From the NCBI RefSeq assembly GCF_039539965.1, contig NZ_BAABED010000001.1:558001-622000 (forward strand): DNA of 64,000 nucleotides, read 5' to 3'. The position numbers and the translations under genes are program-made. Within the stretch, counting starts at the first letter, position 1. Each line of letters opens with the position of its first letter. This DNA is from Arthrobacter methylotrophus. GTDB taxonomy: Bacteria; Actinomycetota; Actinomycetes; Actinomycetales; Micrococcaceae. Below the pieces are notes generated by a model that was not told the origin of the DNA, ran no database searches, and was given only the letters and a program-made list of their open reading frames with translations. Shown piece after piece: positions 9,014-16,742 of this stretch.

Positions 9014-9883
9014 GTGCATAATCATCACAATGGCCTGAAGACCACAGCGCTCTTCGGTGTGCTCTGGGCAGTGCTGCTGGGACTCGGCGCCCTGATCGCC
9101 GCGAGCACCCGCAGCGCGGGGCCTATCTGGATCATGGCCCTGATCGGCGTCGCCACCACGGCCTACGGATACTGGAACAGCGACAAAATCGCCATCCGCT
9201 CCATGGCCGCCTACCCGGTCTCGGAAGCACAGGCCCCCCAGCTGTACCAGATCGTGCGGGAACTCTCCGCACGGGCAAAGCAGCCAATGCCGCGGATCTA
9301 CCTTTCCCCGACCATGAACCCAAATGCCTTCGCCACGGGACGCAATCCAAAGAACGCCGCCGTGTGCTGCACTGAAGGCATCCTGAACTTGCTCGACGCC
9401 CGCGAACTCCGCGGCGTCCTCGGCCATGAACTCATGCATGTCTACAATCGCGACATCCTCACCTCGTCCATCGCGGCCGCCGTCGCCGGCGTCATCACCT
9501 CGGTGGGACAGATGCTGCTGTTCTTCGGCGGCGGGGACCGGCGGAACGCCAATCCGATCGCCATGATCGCCATGGCGCTCTTGGCGCCGCTTGCCGCCTC
9601 GCTGATCCAGCTCGCCATTTCCCGCACCAGGGAGTTCGACGCCGACCAGGACGGCGCCGAGCTCACCGGCGACCCACTGGCGCTCGCCTCAGCCCTCCGC
9701 AGGATCGAAACGGGCGTGAATCAAGTGCCGCTGCCCCAAGACCAGCGCCTCGTGAACACTTCGCACCTCATGATTGCCAACCCGTTCCGCGGCGGCGCCA
9801 TGACCAAGCTGTTCGCCACCCACCCGCCGATGCGGGAGCGCATTGAACGGCTCGAACGGATGGCAGGACGCCCGCTTTCCTAG
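9014..9883 (+). CDS. htpX: Zinc metalloprotease HtpX
   Basis: Membrane-bound M48 zinc protease (289 aa) that degrades misfolded membrane proteins. Two N-terminal hydrophobic helices (about 11-30 and 38-54) are followed by HELMH at 138-142 and the third zinc ligand Glu207 in REFDAD; two further hydrophobic segments lie between them (about 151-171 and 182-202). GTG 9014 (MHNHHNGLKT) gives the usual family N-terminus; an open frame upstream runs into the palindromic repeat and is not used. Convergent with the efeB remnant. Confidence 0.93.
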   Translation: MHNHHNGLKTTALFGVLWAVLLGLGALIAASTRSAGPIWIMALIGVATTAYGYWNSDKIAIRSMAAYPVSEAQAPQLYQIVRELSARAKQPMPRIYLSPTMNPNAFATGRNPKNAAVCCTEGILNLLDARELRGVLGHELMHVYNRDILTSSIAAAVAGVITSVGQMLLFFGGGDRRNANPIAMIAMALLAPLAASLIQLAISRTREFDADQDGAELTGDPLALASALRRIETGVNQVPLPQDQRLVNTSHLMIANPFRGGAMTKLFATHPPMRERIERLERMAGRPLS

Positions 9884-9943
9884 CTAGCGGTCCCGTATGT
9901 CACCGAATTGCCGGGGCAACGCCGCGTTCGACGACGGGCGGCT

Positions 9944-10292
9944 TCACGCGAACAAGCCCTCACCAATGAAGCCGCCCGCCTTAATCCCCGGGGAACCGCG
10001 AACAGGCCGGAACCGGTGTGCTTGAGGTACTCCAAGGCCATTTTGTCGCTCTTGGCCATGGCCATCTGCATCGGTACATAGTGTGTCCGCGGGTCCGTGA
10101 CGAAGGCGATGAAGAACAGGCCGGCGTCGAGGTGGCCAAGTCCGTCCGAGCCGTCGGTGTAGTTGTATCCGCGGCGGAGCATTTTCACTCCGTTGTTCTG
10201 GTTGGCGTGGGCCAAGCGGACGTGGGAATCCAGGGCGATCAGCGGTTCGCCGTCGCGGCCCTTCAGACCAAAGTCCGGCGCGGTGAATTCCC
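9944..10292 (-). pseudogene. efeB: efeB remnant, C-terminal part (DyP peroxidase/deferrochelatase)
   Basis: On the minus strand this encodes the C-terminal part of a Dyp-type peroxidase, running from EFTAPDFGLKGRDGEP through RRGYNYTDG to HLDAGLFFIAFVTDP. After LFAVPRG one C is missing from a C-run (about 9986-9993), and the natural C-terminus (GIKAGGFIGEGLFA, stop at 9944) continues in another frame. The upstream half lies beyond the IS110 element at 11738-12240. The gene product would be the haem-containing periplasmic part of the EfeUOB iron importer; it cannot be made from this locus. Confidence 0.85.
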
Positions 10293-11737
10293 GTTACATT
10301 TATTGGGTCCCCGAGAGCCGGGGATTTGGTCGCTGGACCCGGTATGACTTTCTTGCCCTGTCACTGATGATCCGGGGGGTGTTGTCGCCGGTTCCGGAGA
10401 CACGCGTTGACTGCTGATAGGGACAGGGCCAGCCCCTTTGGGAGGGGCGAGGTCTCTTTGTAACGTGGGTGCCAGCATCGGGTGTCGTGACTGCGGCCAG
10501 AGGACGCGAAGGGGCGCGTATGGACGAGGAAATCGCTGTTTTCTGCGGGCTGGATGTCGGGAAATCCGAACATCACGCGACCGCCCTGGACCGCTCGGGC
10601 GAGCGGATTTTCGACAAGCCCTGCCCCAGGACGAGGCCCGGCTCCGTGAGTTGTTCACAGGCCTGCAGCAACACGGCAGAGTGCTGGTTATCGTTGACCA
10701 GCCCAACACCATCGGCGCACTGCCGATAGCCGTGGCTCGGGACTGCGGAGCCACGGTGGCCTACCTGCCCGGATTGGCCATGCGCAAGGCCGCGGACCTG
10801 TACCCGGGCAAGTCCAAAACCGATGCCCGGGACGCCTTCATCATCGCGGACACGGCACGCTCTATGCCCCACACCCTGCGGTCCGTGGACCGGGACAGCG
10901 AAGTGCTGGCCGCGTTGAAGGTACTCTCCGGTTTCGACGCTGACCTGACCCACGAATGCACACGGGCGATCAACCGGCTGCGGTCCTTGCTGCTGCAGAT
11001 CTTCCCCGCCCTGGAGCGAGTCTTCCCGGGCACCGTCCTGACCAGGACCCTGGTGCTGGAGCTGTTCATCAAATACGCCGGGCCGACCGGGCTCCGGGCC
11101 GCCGGGCGTGGAAACGTGCTGCGCTGGGCCAGGAACCACAGCCGGAAAGACCCCGCCAAGCTCATCGACGCAGTCTTCACAGCCCTGGACGAGCAGACCG
11201 TCACCGTGATCGGCACCGACGCCGTCGAACTCGTGATTCCACGCGTCGCAGCCCAGATCAAGGAACTCAAAGAGCAGCGGGCCATCGTTGCCGCCGAAGT
11301 GGAAAAGCTCCTGGATGACTTCCCTCTTTCCACGGTCTTGATGTCCATGCCGGGAGTCGGCATCAAGACCGCCGCGACCATACTCCTGAGCATCGGCGAC
11401 GCCAGCACCTTCACCTCCGCAGGCCACCTGGCCGCGTATGCCGGCATCGCACCCGTCACCCGGCGTTCCGGCACCTCGATCCGCGGGGAGTTCCCCGCCC
11501 GTTCCGGCAACAAACAGCTCAAGAACGCGCTCTTCAGATCCGCCTGGATCGCCAGCTGCCACCACCCGGCGTCCAAGGACTACTACGAAAAGAAACGGGC
11601 CCAGGGAAAGAAACACAACGCCGCAGTCATCTGCCTGGCCCGCCGACGCTGCGACGTCATCTTCTCCATGCTCAAACACGGCACCCTCTACGAAGACAAA
11701 CCGGCCCGGACCGCTTGACGAAAAACATAGGGACACC
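10293..11737 (+). mobile_element. IS110-family insertion sequence within efeB
   Basis: About 1.45 kb interrupting efeB between its PLSGG and EFTAPDF coding segments. It carries one transposase-like gene with DEDD N-terminal and transposase_20 C-terminal regions, typical of IS110. No clear terminal inverted repeats are visible, which is normal for this family. The ends are placed where EfeB similarity stops on each side, so they may be off by several bases. The 10293-10519 stretch is the non-coding left end that in IS110 elements can hold a guide-like RNA; I see no other gene there. Confidence 0.8.
10520..11718 (+). pseudogene. IS110 transposase with a single-base frameshift
   Basis: The natural start is ATG 10520 (MDEEIAVFCGLDVGKSEH), where the first catalytic Asp lies in GLDVGK. 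After GERIFDKP one base is missing near 10615-10623, and the rest (LPQDEARLRELF onwards) continues in the next frame to 11718. The downstream frame keeps SKTDARDAF and the C-terminal domain (MPGVGIKTAATIL, GHLAAYAGIAP). IS110 elements are not known to use programmed frameshifting, so the copy is probably inactive unless the gap is a sequencing error. Confidence 0.8.
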
Positions 11738-12240
11738 CCCCCCGGACAACGGCACTCCCGTCCCCTTGGTGCGCCCGATCAGCCCTTCCTGCTCCCGGAG
11801 CGACGTCCGGTCCCGGATCTCGATGAGCATCCTGATCAGCCGGGCAACCAGGTAGCGGGTTGGCCGTGCCGTCCTTGAAGCCGAAAAGGTTGCGCGGTGT
11901 CGCCTGGACCCGTGACGTGGAAGAGGTGCGCCCCAACCCCAGCTGGGACCAACGGACGCGCACCTTGCCGAAGCCGATGCGGGCAAGGTTGCGGATCGCG
12001 CGCACGGCAACCTGGGGATCGTCGGCGCACGCCTGGACCACGATGTCGCCACCGGTACGCGCGGTTTCCAGGGCGTCGCCGGGGAAATGCGGCAGGGCGG
12101 TCAGCGTCGGGTCGGCGTCCAACAAGTCCGAAATGCGGCTTGCCGTCCCTTTTGAAGAGACCCCAGCCGAAGCCGAAGGTCAACGTCAGCATGCCCGGCG
12201 CGAGGTCAAAGGCCTCGCCGGTGTCTTCCGGTGGCGCTCA
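11738..12240 (-). pseudogene. efeB: efeB remnant, N-terminal and central part
   Basis: Fragments of a DyP peroxidase in different minus-strand frames: DTGEAFDLAPGMLTLTFGFG, then after a frameshift [17 protein letters not shown] to the diagnostic [12 protein letters not shown] (about 11862-11891), then after a deletion of some 30 codons and another shift [19 protein letters not shown] to TGVPLSGG. The IS110 element follows. Its start region is fused to the end of efeO, so the tat-type signal part is gone as well. Confidence 0.82.
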
Positions 12241-12248
12241 CAACACGA

Positions 12249-13508
12249 GACTGCCGAGGTGAGCTTGAACAGCGGCTCTCCCAAGGCATCCGCCAGCGTG
12301 GCAAGCGACTGGATCTGGGCCGGGCTGAGTTCGTTGTAGTAGGCGAAGCCGTCTCCCTTGGCGTGCTTCTTCAGTTCGGCTTGCAGGGCTGTGAACTTGT
12401 CGTCGAGGCTCGCGGCCAAGGCTGCGTCCTTCTGCGTGAGCGCGGGCTTGAGGTTTTCGTAGACGATCCGGGCGCCGTCGACGTTGGCCTGGAAGTCCCA
12501 GAGGTCCGTATGGGACCAGACTTCTTCCTCGCCGGTAACCTTGCCCCGGGCAACTTCGTCGAGGAGTTCCTTGGCGCCATTGCCGAGTTTGTCCGCGGAG
12601 AGTGCCACCGTGGGGGCACGTTCGGCCGAGGTCAGTGCCGTGTAGCCAGTGGGCCGGAACGGGTCCTTCTCCGCGCGGTGCCAACCGGTCCATTCCTTGC
12701 CGGGCTCGAGGTCTGCTTCGCGGGCGTCGAGTTTAGGATCAAGATCGCCGAAGGATTCCGCGGCTTCGGCGGCCTGGGAAGTGCGGGCGCTGTCCTTGCC
12801 GGCACCGGAGGGCGTTCCCGGCGCGGAACTGTTGGCACGGATGTATAAGATGAGCACCGGCACCACGTACAGCAGCCAGGCTCCTGCTTCGAGCCATGTG
12901 GTGGCCGGAGACAGGTTGAGGGTGCCCTTCAGCAGGGTGCCGTACCAGGACGACGGCGGGATGGCGGCGGAGTCGTCGAACGCGAGGCTGTGGAGCCCGG
13001 GCAGGATCCCGGCTTCCTGGAGGTCGTGGATGCCATAGGCAAGCACGCCGCCGGCGATCACGATGAGTCCGACGCCGGTCCAGGTGAAGAACCGCGAGAG
13101 GCTGACCTTGCGGACTCCGCGGTGGAGGAGGTATCCGATCCCGGCGGCAGCGGCCAAGCCCAGCAACGCGCCGATCGGCGGCTGCGTTGACTGGCCGGCT
13201 GCCTGCGCCGCGGCCCCGAGGAATAGCGTCGTCTCAAGTCCTTCGCGGCCTACAGCGAGCGCTGCCACGACAACGAGGCCCCACGCGGCGCCGTCGGCCA
13301 TCTTGTCCACCTGGGATCTGAGCTCGCTGCCGAGGCTGCGGGCAATGCGCGCCATCCAGAAGACCATCCAGGTGACGAGTGCGACGGCGGCGATCGAGAG
13401 TCCCCCTCCGATCGCCTCTTGCGCAGCGAAGGTCAGTCCCCGAGGGCCGAAGGTGAGCAGTGCGCCGAAAGCGATGGACACTGCGACGGCGATGCCGACT
13501 CCGGCCCA
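12249..13508 (-). pseudogene. efeU-efeO fusion remnant (ferrous iron permease plus M75 domain)
   Basis: One open frame joins the C-terminal two thirds of EfeU (FTR1-type permease with the second REGLE motif in VGREGLETTLFLG) to the middle and end of EfeO (SFGDLDPKLDAREADLEPG onward, ending LGEPLFKLTSAV). The joint is near 12755-12770 and removes the signal peptide and cupredoxin part of EfeO. Upstream of WAGVGIAVAVSIA the frame meets TGA at about 13523, and the first REGLE segment is absent from all frames. The frame is long but lacks a proper beginning, so it is most likely non-functional. Confidence 0.82.
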
Positions 13509-13634
13509 CGGGGGTGGTTGTCACGCGCGGCAGTCTTTTGACCTCCGCGGATCGGTGCAGTTGCGGAATCCCGGGGTCTTCGCCGGATCTCGACCCCAAA
13601 AAGTTGCCCGGCGTGACGCGCCTAACCCTATTAA

Positions 13635-13679
13635 CGACGACGGCGCGTTGCCCGCTCAGGGGGCAACGCGCCGTCGTCG
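13635..13679 (-). terminator. Strong hairpin downstream of yajQ
   Basis: Perfect 19-bp stem (13635-13653 with 13661-13679, core GGCGCGTTGCCC) and 7-nt loop, 36 nt after the yajQ stop. No long T-run is present. It separates yajQ from the efe remnants. Confidence 0.65.
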
Positions 13680-13714
13680 CACTTCAGGATCGCGGCCTGG
13701 GCCGCAGCAAAGCC

Positions 13715-14206
13715 TTAGCTGCGGAAGTTCACGAACTGGAGATCGGCCTCTTCGAACTTCTTCAGGATGTTCATGGTTTCCTGCAGGTCATCGCGGGACT
13801 TCGAAGTGACGCGGAGTTCGTCGCCCTGGATCTGCGACTTGACGGACTTCGGGGCCTCGTCGCGGATGATCTTGTTGATCTTCTTCGCGATGTCCTGGGC
13901 AATGCCCTCCTTGATGGAGCATTCCAGCCGGAACTCTTTGCCGGAGGGATAGGGCTCGCCCTGGTCGAGGGACTTCAGGGAGATTCCGCGCTTGATGAGC
14001 TTGGACTGGAACACGTCCAGGACAGCGAGGATGCGGTCCTCGGAGTTGGCCTTCATCAGGATCTTCTCGCCGCTAAAGTCGATCTCCGCCCCAACGCCCT
14101 TGAAATCGTAGCGCTGGGCAATTTCCTTCTGGGACTGGTGCAGCGCGTTGGCGACTTCCTGCTTGTCTACCTTGCTGACGACGTCGAACGTGGATTCGCC
14201 TGCCAT
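13715..14206 (-). CDS. yajQ: YajQ family nucleotide-binding protein
   Basis: 163-aa YajQ/UPF0234 protein, full length, with the family start ESTFDVVSKVDKQEV and the motif KGVGAEIDFSGEKI. Members bind cyclic di-GMP or RNA and act as cytoplasmic effector or chaperone-like proteins; which applies here is unknown. It stands alone between a strong terminator hairpin and a divergent small-protein gene. Confidence 0.92.
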   Translation of the reverse strand: MAGESTFDVVSKVDKQEVANALHQSQKEIAQRYDFKGVGAEIDFSGEKILMKANSEDRILAVLDVFQSKLIKRGISLKSLDQGEPYPSGKEFRLECSIKEGIAQDIAKKINKIIRDEAPKSVKSQIQGDELRVTSKSRDDLQETMNILKKFEEADLQFVNFRS

Positions 14207-14404
14207 GACTCTCCTTCTGATTGGTGGGTTGGCCCGGTGGGTTGGCCCGGAAACGGGCGGTTTTGTCTGCCATCCAGCCTAGTACGGAAGCGCCCGGCGT
14301 GTGCCGTGTGTTCACAGTTCGCTCACAGCACATACATGGCCGGAACCGAGGCGGCCCGTTCAGAGTTGTACCAGTTGCAAACGTTCATCCTGAAGGGGAG
14401 TGCC

Positions 14405-14632
14405 ATGAGCCACCAGGCCGTCCGATACGTCACCAAGTCAGCCGTCACCGCCGCAAGCGCGGTTGCGGCCGCCGCGCTGGCAGCCTCTGTGGTCCTGAGC
14501 CCGGTCCCGGACGCGGCGTCCCGGCTGGATGGCGTCCACGCGGACTTGTTGCGGGCTGTGCAGCTCAACCAAATCACGCTCGAGCAGGCCGCCAGTTTCG
14601 AGGCGAAGCTGGCTGGTCGAATCCTCGGGTAG
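14405..14632 (+). CDS. Small exported or membrane-anchored protein, unknown function
   Basis: 75-aa protein with a basic N-terminus and a long Ala/Val hydrophobic stretch (about residues 13-33), compatible with a signal peptide or anchor. A short mature part (DGVHADLLRAVQLNQITLEQ) follows. A good ribosome site (GAAGGGGAG) ends 4 nt before ATG 14405, which fixes the start inside a longer open frame. No family recognised. Confidence 0.65.
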   Translation: MSHQAVRYVTKSAVTAASAVAAAALAASVVLSPVPDAASRLDGVHADLLRAVQLNQITLEQAASFEAKLAGRILG

Positions 14633-14761
14633 TCTCAGCGCTGATTTTGAGGCTTCGGGGGCTCGATTCGATTCTTCGGCGGAAGTTCTGTAAGGTTGTC
14701 TTGCTCGCGCTTACCGGATCGGAAACGAAACGATGATCGGGAGTGACTTCTTTTGAAGTTC

Positions 14762-14843
14762 GGCAGATTACCCGAGCGGCCAAAGGGGGCTGACTGTAAA
14801 TCAGCTGGCAACGCCTACGGGGGTTCGAATCCCTCATCTGCCA
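14762..14843 (+). tRNA. tRNA-Tyr (GUA)
   Basis: Class II tRNA of 82 nt. Acceptor arm GGCAGAT/ATCTGCC, anticodon loop CTGTAAA (anticodon GTA), a long variable arm, and T-loop GTTCGAATC. CCA is not encoded. Followed by a terminator. Confidence 0.96.
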
Positions 14844-14851
14844 CAAAATTA

Positions 14852-14887
14852 AATCCCCGGAACCACACATGGTTCCGGGGATTTTTT
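14852..14887 (+). terminator. Rho-independent terminator of tRNA-Tyr
   Basis: Perfect 13-bp stem AATCCCCGGAACC / GGTTCCGGGGATT with a 6-nt loop and a TTTTTT tail, 9 nt after the tRNA. Confidence 0.92.
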
Positions 14888-14972
14888 GTTGGGAAAATGG
14901 TCTGCGACGCGCAGATGGACGCTTGACACCCATATCCGGGTGTCATCAGGGATTTTGCGTGTCCGAGTTGGA

Positions 14973-15197
14973 TTAGCTGGCGCTGCCCGGCTCCAGCCAG
15001 TAGCCATCCAGGTGGTGGACCAATTGCCGTCCCAGTCCGCCGGACAGCTGGATCCAAAGCGTGCTGCGGTCCTCGGTCATGCCGTCCAGGGTGCCCACGA
15101 TCCTGTTGCCGCGGGCGTCCTGCAAGACCAGCTCCTGGTGAAGGGGTAGTTCAGGCCACGCGCCTGCGTACGGCCTGTTAGTAGCGGTGATGCTCAC
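14973..15197 (-). CDS. Conserved small protein, unknown function
   Basis: 74-aa soluble protein (ELVLQDARGNRIVGTLDGMT then STLWIQLSGGLGRQLVH). The pattern of short beta strands suggests a small barrel or Sm-like fold, but no family is assigned. GTG 15197 is supported by an excellent ribosome site (AAGGAGAT, 5 nt upstream). It stands alone between tRNA-Tyr and a divergent thioesterase gene. Confidence 0.65.
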   Translation of the reverse strand: MSITATNRPYAGAWPELPLHQELVLQDARGNRIVGTLDGMTEDRSTLWIQLSGGLGRQLVHHLDGYWLEPGSAS

Positions 15198-15336
15198 TGA
15201 ATCTCCTTGATACCTTCTTCATTTTGTTTCCAGACATTTTGCCCGCGGTACGTGAACCTGCGGTAAACGCCAAGCTATCCAGCGACACACAAAACAAAGC
15301 TTCCGCGCAATATTACTGCGAAGTAACATTGCGATT

Positions 15337-15882
15337 ATGCATTTGCTTCTCCGAACCCTTTTGATCTTGTTCACCTCGTCCAGGCGGAGCCGGCTCGGCG
15401 TTTGGGGTACGTCGTCGTTGCCCATGCGCGTGATGCCCACGGACATCGACATCGCCATGCACGTCAACAACGGCATGTATTTCTCGCTGATGGATCTTGG
15501 ACGCTTCGACCTCATGGTGCGCGCAGGGATCTGGCAGAAGATGCGCCGCCGGGGCTGGAGCCCCGTAGCTGCGGGGGAGACCATCGCGTTCCGGAAGTCG
15601 TTGCAGCTTTGGCAGCGGTACACTATCGAGTCAAAGATCATCGGACTCGACTCTAAAGCGATCTACTTCGAACAGCGCATGGTGGTCGACGGCGAGATCT
15701 ACGCCCGTGCGCACATTGCCACGCGGCTTGTCGAGAAGGGCATGCCCGTGAGCCAGGAGGAAATCCTGGCCGAGTTCGGGGAGCCTCCCGCGGACCTTGA
15801 GCTTCCTGAATGGATCCACGAATGGCGGGAGAACAATGCGCTTCCCGGTGCACGCCGGGCCGCACCGCACCTCTGGCACTAG
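15337..15882 (+). CDS. Acyl-CoA thioesterase, hotdog fold (4HBT/THEM6-like)
   Basis: 181-aa hotdog-fold protein. The segment MPTDIDIAMHVNNGMYFSLM matches the 4HBT active-site pattern (D..xHVNN..Y), and the downstream beta strands are complete. It probably hydrolyses acyl-CoA thioesters in the cytoplasm or at the membrane; a hydrophobic N-terminal stretch (residues 2-13) may associate it with membrane. The ribosome site before ATG 15337 is weak. Substrate unknown. Confidence 0.8.
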   Translation: MHLLLRTLLILFTSSRRSRLGVWGTSSLPMRVMPTDIDIAMHVNNGMYFSLMDLGRFDLMVRAGIWQKMRRRGWSPVAAGETIAFRKSLQLWQRYTIESKIIGLDSKAIYFEQRMVVDGEIYARAHIATRLVEKGMPVSQEEILAEFGEPPADLELPEWIHEWRENNALPGARRAAPHLWH

Positions 15883-15993
15883 GCGAAGGTACCCGGCGTC
15901 CCCAAGCCGGCCGCCCGCCGTCGTGCTTTATTCCCGGTTTGCCGGGTAGCGAACAAGGGCGACTTCGATCGCGTCGTCGCGTACCGTGGATGC

Positions 15994-16365
15994 ATGGCTA
16001 CTGTTGACATCACCGGCGAGCAGTTCGCAACGACCATTGAGGGCAATGACATTGTCCTGGTGGATTTCTGGGCTGCGTGGTGCGGCCCGTGCAGGCAGTT
16101 TGCCCCCACCTACCAGGCCGCTTCCGAGAAGCACGACGATGTCTTCTTCGCTAAAGTGGACACCGAGGCCGAGCAGCAGCTCGCCGCCGAGGCCGGTATC
16201 TCCTCCATCCCCACGCTCATGGCCTTCCGCGAGAAGGTCCTCGTGTTCTCCCAGCCGGGCGCACTGAACGGCCCCCAACTGGAGCAGGTCATCGAGGCTG
16301 TGAAGGGATTGGACATGACCGAGGTCCACGCGCATATCGCGAAGCAGCGCGCCGAAAACTCCTAG
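15994..16365 (+). CDS. Thioredoxin
   Basis: 123-aa thioredoxin with the canonical WCGPC active site (Cys30/Cys33) and the cis-Pro in SSIPTLMAF. It acts as a cytoplasmic disulfide reductant. The C-terminus is about 15 residues longer than classical TrxA. It overlaps the convergent monooxygenase gene by 4 nt at their stops. It is not paired with a thioredoxin reductase gene here, so it may be a secondary thioredoxin. Confidence 0.93.
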   Translation: MATVDITGEQFATTIEGNDIVLVDFWAAWCGPCRQFAPTYQAASEKHDDVFFAKVDTEAEQQLAAEAGISSIPTLMAFREKVLVFSQPGALNGPQLEQVIEAVKGLDMTEVHAHIAKQRAENS

Positions 16366-16640
16366 AGGCGCTCGAGCTTGACCGGCTCAGCGAGCAACGC
16401 GCTGAGGGATTCGTTGAGGTCTTGGACGGCGATGCCCTTGGAGTGCATGTCGAGGTGTTCTTCGGAGGCCCACTGCTCGGTCAGGACCAGCTTGTCCTCG
16501 TTGGCTTCGGTGAGTTCGTAACGGATGCAACCGGGCTCGTTCACCACCTCGTCGATCGCGATTTCCAGGGCGAGCTTAACGCGGAAGAATTCGCCGTCGT
16601 TAGGAATGAACGTGGCTTGCAGGTCAATGGGTGCACTCAT
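16362..16640 (-). CDS. Antibiotic biosynthesis monooxygenase (ABM) domain protein
   Basis: 92-aa ferredoxin-like ABM-fold protein: IRYELTEANEDKLVLTEQWA and the LDMHSKG segment are typical of YgiN/ABM proteins. Such proteins act as small dimeric quinol or substrate oxygenases, but the reaction here is unknown. ATG 16640 (MSAPIDLQ) is chosen over a GTG three codons upstream. The stop overlaps that of the convergent thioredoxin gene by 4 nt. Confidence 0.85.
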   Translation of the reverse strand: MSAPIDLQATFIPNDGEFFRVKLALEIAIDEVVNEPGCIRYELTEANEDKLVLTEQWASEEHLDMHSKGIAVQDLNESLSALLAEPVKLERL

Positions 16641-16742
16641 GGGATTCACATTACCGGCTGCTGCGGCCAGCGCCTGAAATATTTTGTAGGACTTCCAAGC
16701 AAAAGCCTTCTCTTGGACCTGCGTAGTTGGTAGCGTGCGTTC

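Noticed and set aside
10600..10640. Programmed frameshift in the IS110 transposase
   Set aside because: There is no slippery A/T heptamer or downstream structure at the point, and the family is not known to use frameshifting; a plain mutation or sequencing gap is simpler.
14574..14933. 119-codon minus-strand frame across tRNA-Tyr
   Set aside because: Antisense to a tRNA (the translated tRNA complement, reading DSNPRRR, is a well-known false ORF signature).
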